From the NCBI GenBank assembly GCA_023391875.1, contig JAEWAB010000007.1:1-64000 (forward strand): a stretch of 64,000 nucleotides of DNA. The letters are read 5' to 3'. How positions within the stretch are numbered: the first letter of the stretch is position 1; each line of letters starts with the position of its first letter. A program made the position numbers and the translations under genes. This document shows positions 34,288 to 42,001 of this stretch, piece by piece. Origin of the DNA: Bacillota bacterium. Its GTDB lineage: Bacteria; Bacillota; Clostridia; Oscillospirales; Ruminococcaceae. The notes under the pieces were generated by a model, which worked only from the letters and a program-made list of their open reading frames with translations, did not search any database and was not told the DNA's origin.

Positions 34288-35433
34288 TCAAAAAGTGAGC
34301 AGTTTTATACCCTCGTAGATGTACCCGGATAGGATGCCGCCCAGCAGCACGAATGCCAGATATAAGCCCACGGCACGCCTTTTCATAAAGGTGCTGATGC
34401 CCGCGATTACCCACGCGCTGGTGGCGGAGCCGGTGATGATGAAGGCCAGCATGGCGCCTTCACTGGCACCGCTTTGCAGCAGGGAGGTGATGATGGGGAT
34501 GCCCGACTCGGTTGTAACATAGAGCGGCAGGCCCACAACGGCGGCTAGGGGTACCGCGGCAAGGCTGTTATTGCCCAGCAGCACCGAAACAATGCTGGAC
34601 GGAATGAAGTAGTTGATCAGGTACCCAATAGCCACGAAGATGGCGAAATTGAGCAAAATCTGCCGAAGCCCCAAGCTTACAAAGGTGCCAAACAGCTCAC
34701 GCAGCTTCAGCTTACGGATCAGGTCGCGTATAGCAGTACCCAAGCTTTTGCCGGCGTTACGGTCTAAGTCGGTCTGTTCAGGCTCACGTCCGACGTCCTC
34801 TATAATCTTTGACACGATAGCATGGTCTGATTCACAGCAGGGGCCTTGCGCGGGTACGGCAAGAGCGGGTGCACCGCAGGTGCAGGCGGTAATGGGTGCG
34901 GGTGTGCAGGTACAGGCGGCGGGAGCAGGGGCACAGGAACAGCTCGACGGGGCATTTTTTTCTTGGTACCGGGTTTGATTGTTTAAGAAGGTCGTTTTCC
35001 GTTCAATCAGGTGTGTCAGGTAGCCCGACGAAAGCCCGATAACAAGGGAGGCAATAGTCAATGCGACGGCGAACTGCGGGCCGATGGTGCCCCAAATCAT
35101 AATAAAGCCGTCCGGGCTCATGAGCGGGGAGGAGGTAAGGAACGCCATAATCGGCCCCCACGGCAGGGTGGTGGAAAGCATACCGAGAATTACCGCGGTG
35201 GTGCCGCAGGCGCAAAGGGGTGTAAAGGCACCGAGCAGTACACTTGCGAGGATAGAAATCTTGGTTCTTCGCAACAGAGCCTTGTTGAGTTTATCGGTAT
35301 TAACATAGGTCTTCAGCGCGACGGCCATGAGTATTGCGAGCGTTAATGTCAGCCAGTTGTGGCCCAGTGATTCAATTACCGCCCAGATGGTGCTTGCCAG
35401 TAAATCCTTGATGGTTAACAGTATGTCTTGCAT
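34288..35433 (-). CDS. Permease of the DUF318/ArsP family with a cysteine-rich loop
   Basis: 381 residues with eight or so membrane helices in two repeats (FTPLCACGTTAVILGML; VVGLPLYVTTESGIPII), the pattern of DUF318/ArsP permeases, which export organoarsenicals or other soft ligands. The cytoplasmic loop (about 155-205) contains about ten cysteines in CxC and CC motifs (SCSCAPAP, CTCTP, CTCG, CCES), likely metal- or thiol-binding. GGGAGG precedes the ATG. It is transcribed after the ArsR-type repressor gene and has its own operator-like palindrome. Confidence 0.88.
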   Translation of the reverse strand: MQDILLTIKDLLASTIWAVIESLGHNWLTLTLAILMAVALKTYVNTDKLNKALLRRTKISILASVLLGAFTPLCACGTTAVILGMLSTTLPWGPIMAFLTSSPLMSPDGFIMIWGTIGPQFAVALTIASLVIGLSSGYLTHLIERKTTFLNNQTRYQEKNAPSSCSCAPAPAACTCTPAPITACTCGAPALAVPAQGPCCESDHAIVSKIIEDVGREPEQTDLDRNAGKSLGTAIRDLIRKLKLRELFGTFVSLGLRQILLNFAIFVAIGYLINYFIPSSIVSVLLGNNSLAAVPLAAVVGLPLYVTTESGIPIITSLLQSGASEGAMLAFIITGSATSAWVIAGISTFMKRRAVGLYLAFVLLGGILSGYIYEGIKLLTF

Positions 35434-35460
35434 GGTAAATACCCTCCCAGATTTATATCG

Positions 35461-35482
35461 TATATCGTAAATTTACGATATA
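35461..35482. promoter_or_regulatory. ArsR-type operator in front of the permease gene
   Basis: A perfect 22-base palindrome with half-site TATATCGTAAA. It shares ATATCGTAA/TTACGATAT with the second site at 35848-35867. Confidence 0.85.
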
Positions 35483-35501
35483 TTGCGGCAAAAAATAATG
35501 G

Positions 35502-35810
35502 CTATTTCCTCAGTAAATCGCTGCTGAGTTCGTTTAGAAAGGCGGCCAAAACATCCTCATTTAAAAAGTAGCAGCTCCAAAGCTCACGCTTTTCCTTGCG
35601 GATAAGCCCGGCATGCTCAAGCACGGCAAGGTGCTGAGAAACAGTAGATTGCGCAAGCCCCGTAAAATTTACCACGTCTCCGACGCTCACACCGTTTTCA
35701 AAGAATTCTATATGGTCGCAGCAGGTACCAATGCCCTTTTCTTTCAGGGCCTTGATGAGCTGGTAGCGGGTTTTGTTGCCGAGTGCGCAGCATATGGCTA
35801 CCATATCCAT
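35502..35810 (-). CDS. ArsR family transcriptional repressor
   Basis: A 102-residue winged-helix repressor. The recognition helix is in TGLAQSTVSQHLAVLEHAGLI. Cysteines CC at residues about 7-8 and TCCDHIE near 30 are candidate inducer ligands. It probably represses itself and the permease through the two shared palindromes, with derepression by a soft metal or arsenical. AGAGGTG precedes the ATG. Confidence 0.92.
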   Translation of the reverse strand: MDMVAICCALGNKTRYQLIKALKEKGIGTCCDHIEFFENGVSVGDVVNFTGLAQSTVSQHLAVLEHAGLIRKEKRELWSCYFLNEDVLAAFLNELSSDLLRK

Positions 35811-35847
35811 GCCGTTACACCTCTTTTCGTTTTAGTTTATAATCATT

Positions 35848-35867
35848 ATATCGTAATATTACGATAT
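35848..35867. promoter_or_regulatory. ArsR-type operator in front of the repressor gene
   Basis: ATATCGTAATATTACGATAT is a perfect 20-base palindrome about 38 bases upstream of the repressor start, matching the half-sites of the operator at 35461-35482. Confidence 0.87.
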
Positions 35868-35908
35868 GGTCAAGAATAATTTTCCTCCCCGCACAGAAAT
35901 TTTTAAGA

Positions 35909-36598
35909 TTACGGCGCAAACATCTTCCCGCATTTTGCTTTCAGCTTTACACAGTCGTTCAAATGTACGATTTGATGGCGCGTAATGGGCATCAGGCACA
36001 GGCCGGCCACCGTTTTTCTCCCCCAGAAGTCCAGCAGCCACACCGATTCCGGGTGGGGGAGCACCCCACCCTCGGCTGCGATGCGGTCGAGCTGTTCCTT
36101 CCTCATGCGGCGTTTCAAATCGGCGGCGGAAAGGGCCTGAAGGATCTCACGCGTTTTGCGCCCGACGGCGTTTCGGTAGTCAAAAAGCGCGTCCATCCGC
36201 ACGGCGCGGCTGAATGCGATAATCTGCTCGTCGGTCATGGCGTTGCCGGTATCCCTTACCTCGGTGCCTAGCGCTTTTAACCGGCTGTCGCACAGCACGG
36301 GCTCGCTGTCGGCAATCAGGATATTCGCCGTTAAGTCTTCGATACGCGTGATGTGCCAGATATCCCATGCAATGGTGGCGTCCTTGATCGTGGGCATGGT
36401 GCGAAAGGCGTGCTCACTCAGGTTGAGCTCGATTTCATCCATATAGGTGGGCGCCGGTGTATGATATACGCCTGAAGTATGTACCATGCTGTGCATCTGC
36501 AGCAGCAGTTCCTTCGCTTCATTCAAAAGTTCCGGCTTGAGGATAATCTCCTTTAAGCGCGCTTGCTTGGGGTTCCAATCTGTGGTTACCTGAAACAT
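35909..36598 (-). CDS. DinB-like putative metal-dependent protein
   Basis: About 229 residues, helical. Histidines suited to a DinB-type metal site are seen in LLLQMHSMVH, WDIWHITRIEDLT and ITRHQIVHLNDC, which are the usual three positions of DinB/DfsB four-helix proteins. These often act as thiol-dependent transferases or are of unknown function. ATG 36598 is chosen because a TATAAT (minus strand, 36646-36651) lies just upstream of it; the frame extends to a TTG at 36643 that would overlap the promoter. Confidence 0.8.
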   Translation of the reverse strand: MFQVTTDWNPKQARLKEIILKPELLNEAKELLLQMHSMVHTSGVYHTPAPTYMDEIELNLSEHAFRTMPTIKDATIAWDIWHITRIEDLTANILIADSEPVLCDSRLKALGTEVRDTGNAMTDEQIIAFSRAVRMDALFDYRNAVGRKTREILQALSAADLKRRMRKEQLDRIAAEGGVLPHPESVWLLDFWGRKTVAGLCLMPITRHQIVHLNDCVKLKAKCGKMFAP

Positions 36599-36852
36599 CG
36601 GTACTGTCGCCCGCCTTTCCTGTGGCTCGGTTATATTTACCAACCATTATAAGGTAGTAACGCAAGAATGTAAATCATCACTCTTTACTTATCTCGACAA
36701 ATTCTGCGTACGAAAATTACAATATGTAACCATGTTGGATAGTGATAAGTATAATATAGTCAGAAAATCTGCCATTAACCCTTCTTAAACGACCGTCATA
36801 CAATGGTATAGAAGCTTAACATGGTCAAGTTTGTAAGAAGGAGATATGGCAC

Positions 36853-37911
36853 ATGAGATTTAATCCGCAATCCAACAACATGAGAGCATATAATTACCAG
36901 CAACGATCGCCGATAGGGATGCATTTCCCTCAAAACGGTGGTCCCCAGCAGGCCGCCCCGGCCAATACAGGCAATCGATACGCGAATGGAAACTTCGGGA
37001 ATATGTCTTCCGCCGGTAATGCGCCTTGTTTCGGAAACGCGGGCGTAAACCCAAATAACTTCATGCAAGGCGGTCCCGTACTGGATGAAGCCTTTGACGC
37101 ATCGGGTTTCTTGGGTATAAACAGTAGGTGCTGCTTCTGTCCGCTGCGTTTCATATGCCCGAAAAGCCTATTCTTCTGCAGAAGAGGTCCGACCGGTCCA
37201 ACAGGTCCAACAGGTCCAACAGGTCCAACCGGCCCAACTGGCCCGACCGGCCCCGCGGGAATAGGCATCCCCGGCCCGACTGGTCCAACCGGCCCAACTG
37301 GCCCGACAGGCCCCGCAGGAATAGGCATCCCCGGCCCGACCGGCCCGACCGGCCCCGCAGGAATAGGCATCCCCGGTCCGACTGGCCCGACAGGTCCAAC
37401 AGGCCCAACCGGTCCAACAGGCCCGATAGGCCCCGGCACAGGTGATACCGGCCCGACAGGCCCAACCGGCCCGACTGGTCCGCAAGGGTTTACCACTCAG
37501 ATACGGGGGGTTGAGTTCCAGCTTCAAGGCTCAGAGGCACTCCCGGTTGCCAACGGAGCGAACGTGGTATTCGATACCCTGATTAACGATCAGGATCTGT
37601 CGCTCGTCTATAACCCCGTAACCGGAGTATTCACTATTACCCGAGTGGGCAACTATCTTGTATCCTGGCAGGTGGCGATAGACGGCTCGGATTTAGGCCC
37701 GACGGCATCCTTCACCTTAGGGGTGATCGGCCCTGTCAGCAACAGCATAACCTCCAGCATTCCGGTGATAACCGGGCAGATATCGGGCAGTGCGTTGGTA
37801 ACCATCGCAGGACCTTCAACGCTGTCGCTGTTTAACAGTAGCGGATTTACGATATTCTTCGCCGATCTTCCGGTGCAAGCGAATATCGTCATTACGGACG
37901 TTAGTTTCTAA
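36853..37911 (+). CDS. Collagen-like (BclA-type) spore-surface protein, short
   Basis: 352 residues. The N-terminal part (1-110) is Asn/Gln-rich and ends in a Cys cluster (CCFCPLRFICP). Residues about 112-215 are Gly-X-Y collagen repeats, mostly GPT with GIPGPTGP interruptions. Residues about 218-352 form a beta-rich jelly-roll head (FDTLINDQDLSLVYNPVTGVF, in parts; VGNYLVSWQVAIDG) as in BclA. Such proteins form the hair-like nap of spores, and threonines in GPT are the usual O-glycan sites. AAGGAG precedes the ATG. It lies 44 bases before a second collagen-like gene. Confidence 0.9.
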   Translation: MRFNPQSNNMRAYNYQQRSPIGMHFPQNGGPQQAAPANTGNRYANGNFGNMSSAGNAPCFGNAGVNPNNFMQGGPVLDEAFDASGFLGINSRCCFCPLRFICPKSLFFCRRGPTGPTGPTGPTGPTGPTGPTGPAGIGIPGPTGPTGPTGPTGPAGIGIPGPTGPTGPAGIGIPGPTGPTGPTGPTGPTGPIGPGTGDTGPTGPTGPTGPQGFTTQIRGVEFQLQGSEALPVANGANVVFDTLINDQDLSLVYNPVTGVFTITRVGNYLVSWQVAIDGSDLGPTASFTLGVIGPVSNSITSSIPVITGQISGSALVTIAGPSTLSLFNSSGFTIFFADLPVQANIVITDVSF

Positions 37912-37955
37912 TTTCGTTTTAAATTCAATATCGTTTTAAATTTAGGAGGATTAAT

Positions 37956-40769
37956 GTGAGCAATATTGCACTTCAGATAGAACGTACCGTTGGCGGTTCA
38001 GTAGCGGCCGGCGGAAACGTTATCTTTAATAACATCACCTTTACCGCGGGAAATATCAGCTACGACCCTGTTACCGGCGTAATTACGTTTAATGAGGCGG
38101 GCAGGTATGTGGTTGATTGGTGGGTGGCTACACTATCAGCACCCGGAACCCCATCGATTGTGTTTGCGTTGTCGTCTACGCAGGGAGATTTCATAGAGGG
38201 CAACTCACCCATTAAGCTCGATGAAGTTGATGGTATAGGCATTATTAACGTCACGGTTGCACCCGTTCAGTTAAGTCTGGTGAATGCGACCACAGCAACT
38301 ATCTTCTACTCGACGGCAGTACCTGTTCAAGCCACACTTCTTATTGTGGAAGATGATATAAGCGGCGCAGGCCCAACCGGCCCGACAGGCCCGACAGGTC
38401 CGACCGGCCCGACTGGTCCAACCGGCCCTGCCGGACCGGGAACGGGTGATACCGGCCCGACCGGCCCAACCGGTGCTACCGGGCCGCAGGGTCCTCTCGG
38501 CCCGGTAGGCCCGCAAGGTCCGACCGGCCCAACGGGTCCTGCCGGACCGGGAACGGGTGATACCGGCCCGACCGGCGCAACCGGCCCTACCGGCCCTACC
38601 GGCCCTACCGGCCCCACCGGTCCGACGGGTCCTGCCGGCCCGACAGGTGCTACTGGTCCAACCGGTGCCACCGGCCCAACGGGTCCGACCGGTCCTACGG
38701 GAGCCATAGGTCCAACAGGGGCCACCGGTCCGACCGGCGCAACCGGCCCGACAGGCGACACCGGTCCAACCGGCCCTACAGGCGCAACCGGCCCGACTGG
38801 CCCGACGGGCGATACCGGCCCGACCGGTCCGACAGGGGACACCGGTCCAACTGGTCCAACCGGCACTACAGGTCCAACTGGTCCGACCGGCGACACCGGC
38901 CCAACGGGTCCGACGGGCGATACCGGCCCGACTGGTCCAACCGGCGCTACAGGTCCAACCGGTCCTACAGGCGACACTGGTCCAACTGGTCCTACAGGCG
39001 ACACTGGTCCAATCGGTCCTACAGGCGACACTGGTCCAACTGGTCCAACCGGCGACACCGGCCCAACCGGTCCTACAGGCGACACTGGCCCGACCGGTCC
39101 GACCGGCGACACAGGTCCAACTGGTCCAACCGGCGCTACAGGTCCAACTGGCCCGACGGGTGATACCGGCCCAACGGGTCCGATCGGAGATACCGGCCCA
39201 ACGGGTCCGACAGGTGACACCGGCCCGACCGGTCCGACAGGCGATACCGGCCCAACCGGTCCTACGGGTGATACCGGTCCAACCGGCCCGACAGGCGATA
39301 CCGGACCAACAGGCCCAACGGGTGACACGGGTCCAACCGGCCCGACGGGAGACACCGGTCCAACCGGCCCGACGGGCGATACCGGACCAACAGGCCCTAC
39401 GGGTGACACGGGTCCAACTGGCCCTACCGGCGATACCGGCCCAACTGGCCCGACAGGAGATACCGGTCCAACCGGTCCGACAGGCGACACAGGTCCAACC
39501 GGCCCAACTGGCGATACCGGTCCAACCGGCCCAACGGGAGACACCGGCCCAACCGGTCCGACGGGAGATACAGGCCCAACAGGCCCAACAGGCGACACTG
39601 GCCCAACTGGCCCGACAGGGGACACTGGCCCAACTGGCCCGACAGGGGACACCGGCCCAACGGGTCCGACAGGCGATACTGGCCCGACAGGCCCGACGGG
39701 AGACACCGGTCCAACCGGTCCGACGGGCGATACCGGACCAACAGGCCCAACGGGTGACACGGGTCCAACAGGCCCAACCGGCGATACCGGCCCAACCGGC
39801 CCGACCGGAGATACCGGCCCAACAGGCCCAACGGGAGACACCGGTCCAACCGGCCCGACGGGAGACACCGGTCCAACCGGCCCGACGGGTGACACCGGTC
39901 CAACCGGTCCGACAGGCGATACAGGTCCAACCGGCCCAACGGGTGACACGGGTCCAACAGGCCCAACCGGCGATACCGGCCCAACAGGCCCGACCGGAGA
40001 TACCGGCCCAACCGGCCCGACAGGCGACACCGGCCCAACTGGCCCGACAGGGGATACCGGTCCAACCGGCCCGACCGGAGATACCGGCCCAACCGGTCCG
40101 ACGGGTGACACCGGCCCAACCGGCCCGACAGGGGATACCGGCCCGACCGGTCCGACAGGAGATACCGGCCCGACGGGTCCGACCGGCGATACCGGCCCAA
40201 CCGGTCCGACAGGAGATACTGGCCCAACTGGCCCAACGGGTGACACGGGTCCAACAGGCCCAACCGGCGATACCGGCCCAACTGGCCCAACGGGTGACAC
40301 CGGCCCGACAGGCCCGACAGGGGACACGGGCCCGACAGGTCCGGCAGGCGCAGCCGCATTGCTTGTTACGAGCAATAGCATGGCAAGCGAAGGCACTGTA
40401 TCCGTTCTCACTGTAAAAAAGGAAGGAACGAATATTCCTTTATTCACCAATCAAAGTGTCAGTGCATTTGCCCAAAACAGTGCGAATGACATGTTCCTTA
40501 TACCGGAGACAGGAAAATATCTCATCAGCTATGGGGTAGCGACTACGACTGCGGTGTTGATGTCTTCCCGGGTAATTGTGAATGGTCTTACGCCTATAGC
40601 CGCATCCGTTATAGAGCCGCCCGTCGCTGTAGATAATCTCAGCACTTCCTTTATGGCGGCGCTAAATGCAAAAGATACAATCTCATTCCAGCTATATGGC
40701 TTGGAAGCGGCGAATGTAGAACTCTTGGGCGGGGCATCGACGTATATGATCGTTGTACAGTTATCATAG
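37956..40769 (+). CDS. Large collagen-like protein with jelly-roll domains at both ends
   Basis: 937 residues. Residues 1-135 form a jelly-roll domain related to the C-terminal head of the preceding protein (ISYDPVTGVITFNEAGRYVVDW). Residues about 139-797 are uninterrupted Gly-X-Y collagen repeat, mainly the nine-residue unit GPTGPTGDT. Residues about 800-937 form a BclA-type C-terminal domain (LIPETGKYLISYGVATTTAV). There is no signal peptide, which fits assembly on the forespore from the mother cell. The start is GTG with AGGAGGA upstream. High Thr density suggests heavy O-glycosylation by the two downstream glycosyltransferases. Confidence 0.92.
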   Translation: MSNIALQIERTVGGSVAAGGNVIFNNITFTAGNISYDPVTGVITFNEAGRYVVDWWVATLSAPGTPSIVFALSSTQGDFIEGNSPIKLDEVDGIGIINVTVAPVQLSLVNATTATIFYSTAVPVQATLLIVEDDISGAGPTGPTGPTGPTGPTGPTGPAGPGTGDTGPTGPTGATGPQGPLGPVGPQGPTGPTGPAGPGTGDTGPTGATGPTGPTGPTGPTGPTGPAGPTGATGPTGATGPTGPTGPTGAIGPTGATGPTGATGPTGDTGPTGPTGATGPTGPTGDTGPTGPTGDTGPTGPTGTTGPTGPTGDTGPTGPTGDTGPTGPTGATGPTGPTGDTGPTGPTGDTGPIGPTGDTGPTGPTGDTGPTGPTGDTGPTGPTGDTGPTGPTGATGPTGPTGDTGPTGPIGDTGPTGPTGDTGPTGPTGDTGPTGPTGDTGPTGPTGDTGPTGPTGDTGPTGPTGDTGPTGPTGDTGPTGPTGDTGPTGPTGDTGPTGPTGDTGPTGPTGDTGPTGPTGDTGPTGPTGDTGPTGPTGDTGPTGPTGDTGPTGPTGDTGPTGPTGDTGPTGPTGDTGPTGPTGDTGPTGPTGDTGPTGPTGDTGPTGPTGDTGPTGPTGDTGPTGPTGDTGPTGPTGDTGPTGPTGDTGPTGPTGDTGPTGPTGDTGPTGPTGDTGPTGPTGDTGPTGPTGDTGPTGPTGDTGPTGPTGDTGPTGPTGDTGPTGPTGDTGPTGPTGDTGPTGPTGDTGPTGPTGDTGPTGPTGDTGPTGPTGDTGPTGPTGDTGPTGPTGDTGPTGPAGAAALLVTSNSMASEGTVSVLTVKKEGTNIPLFTNQSVSAFAQNSANDMFLIPETGKYLISYGVATTTAVLMSSRVIVNGLTPIAASVIEPPVAVDNLSTSFMAALNAKDTISFQLYGLEAANVELLGGASTYMIVVQLS
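38751..40330 (+). repeat. 27-bp tandem repeat array inside the collagen-like gene
   Basis: Imperfect 27-base units encode GPTGPTGDT, roughly 55-60 in tandem, with synonymous wobble at GGN, CCN and ACN codons. All three forward frames and one antisense frame stay open over long stretches as a by-product of the repeat. Such arrays commonly vary in copy number between strains. Confidence 0.9.
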
Positions 40770-40797
40770 CACAATTTCTTAAGCAATCATGGCTTGC

Positions 40798-40832
40798 AAG
40801 GCAAAAGCCCGCCGAAAGGCGGCTTTTGCCTT
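40798..40832 (+). terminator. Hairpin after the collagen-like genes
   Basis: GCAAAAGCC-CGCC pairs with GGCGGCTTTTGC around GAAA with one bulged C. The T run is short, so read-through into the glycosyltransferase genes is possible. Confidence 0.65.
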
Positions 40833-40904
40833 ATCTGGGGCAAAAGGTATCATTTGTTACACCGTAAACATATAGTGGTATGAAAGAGTAAACGAGGTGA
40901 GAGT

Positions 40905-41999
40905 TTGAGCAAGTATAAAATCTGCGTTTATGCCATCTGTAAAAACGAGGAACAGTTTGTCGATCGCTGGATGGACGCGGTTAGTGAGGCCGACATGGTG
41001 GTGGTGACCGATACCGGCTCCACCGACGGCACCATAGAAAAGCTGCGGGCGCGCGGGGCTGTTGTGTATGAGGAGAAGCTCAGCCCTTGGCGGTTTGATG
41101 TAGCAAGAAATCTGGCCATGGACCACATCCCCGAGGATGTGGATATCTGTGTTTCCAACGATATGGACGAGGTGTTTGAAAAGGGCTGGCGCGAAAAGCT
41201 GGAGGCGGCGTGGATGCCTGAGCACACACGGGCGCGCTACCTCTTTACCTGTACCTTCAACCCGGACGGCACCCCCAATAAGCAGTTTGCAATGGAGAAG
41301 ATACACCGTAGGCACGGCTTTCGATGGGTGCACCCGGTGCATGAGGTGTTGGAATACAGCGGGAGCGGCCCCGAAAAGGTCGTATGGGTGAATATGGTGC
41401 TCAACCATTACCCGGATAACACGAAATCGCGGGGGCAATACCTGCCGCTTTTGGAACTGTCGGCCGAAGAAAATCCGCAGGATGACCGAACGGCCTTCTG
41501 GTTGGGGCGGGAGTATATGTATCACCAGCAGTACGACAAGGCTATAGAGACCCTAGAAAAGCATCTGCAGCTCCCCACCGCTACATGGAGTGAAGAACGG
41601 TGTGCCTCCATGCGCTTTATTGCCCGAAGCTTTGAGGGCAAGGGTGATAAGCAGCAGGCCATGAACTGGCTGTTCAGGGCCATTGCGGAATGCCCGATGG
41701 TGCGTGAACCGTATTTGGACGCCGCACGGCTTGGCTACAGGCAAAGGGACTGGTCACTGACCTTTTTAATGGTGGAAAAGGCGCTTGCCATTACCCAAAA
41801 AACAGGCAGTTACCTGCTAGAGGAGCTTTGCTGGAGCTATCAGCCCTACGACTTGGGCGCCATCGCCTGTTACTGGCTGGGGCTGTACGAGAAAGCGGCC
41901 CGCTATGCCACTACAGCCTGTGAGTACAGCCCGACGGACCCGCGGCTGAAGAACAATCTCGCGCTTATTCAGGCTAAGCTTGGAAAGGAGCAGGGGTAA
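40905..41999 (+). CDS. GT2-family glycosyltransferase with TPR-like C-terminus (paralogue 1)
   Basis: 364 residues. The N-terminal GT-A fold (1-210) has ICVYAICKNEEQFVDRWM, the nucleotide-binding TDTGSTDGTIEKL and the metal-binding SNDMDEVF. The C-terminal half (220-364) has helical TPR-like repeats, as in SunS-type protein glycosyltransferases that modify peptides. The start is TTG behind GAGGTGAG. It follows the collagen-like genes and precedes a close paralogue by two bases, so transfer of sugars to the GPT repeats is the simplest reading. Confidence 0.88.
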   Translation: MSKYKICVYAICKNEEQFVDRWMDAVSEADMVVVTDTGSTDGTIEKLRARGAVVYEEKLSPWRFDVARNLAMDHIPEDVDICVSNDMDEVFEKGWREKLEAAWMPEHTRARYLFTCTFNPDGTPNKQFAMEKIHRRHGFRWVHPVHEVLEYSGSGPEKVVWVNMVLNHYPDNTKSRGQYLPLLELSAEENPQDDRTAFWLGREYMYHQQYDKAIETLEKHLQLPTATWSEERCASMRFIARSFEGKGDKQQAMNWLFRAIAECPMVREPYLDAARLGYRQRDWSLTFLMVEKALAITQKTGSYLLEELCWSYQPYDLGAIACYWLGLYEKAARYATTACEYSPTDPRLKNNLALIQAKLGKEQG

Positions 42000-42001
42000 A
42001 C

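Noticed and set aside
38751..40330. Regular 27-base repeats considered as a CRISPR array
   Set aside because: Units are contiguous with no unique spacers, stay in frame and encode collagen; there are no cas genes.
39160..40416. A 418-codon plus-strand frame inside the collagen repeat
   Set aside because: Out-of-frame reading of the same 27-base repeat; low-complexity Pro/Ala/Gln/Arg product without start signals.
38327..40450. A 707-codon open frame on the minus strand (VGPVSPVGPV repeats)
   Set aside because: It is the complement of the collagen repeat; GC-rich codons for Gly-Pro-Thr contain no antisense stops in this phase. No ribosome site or promoter.
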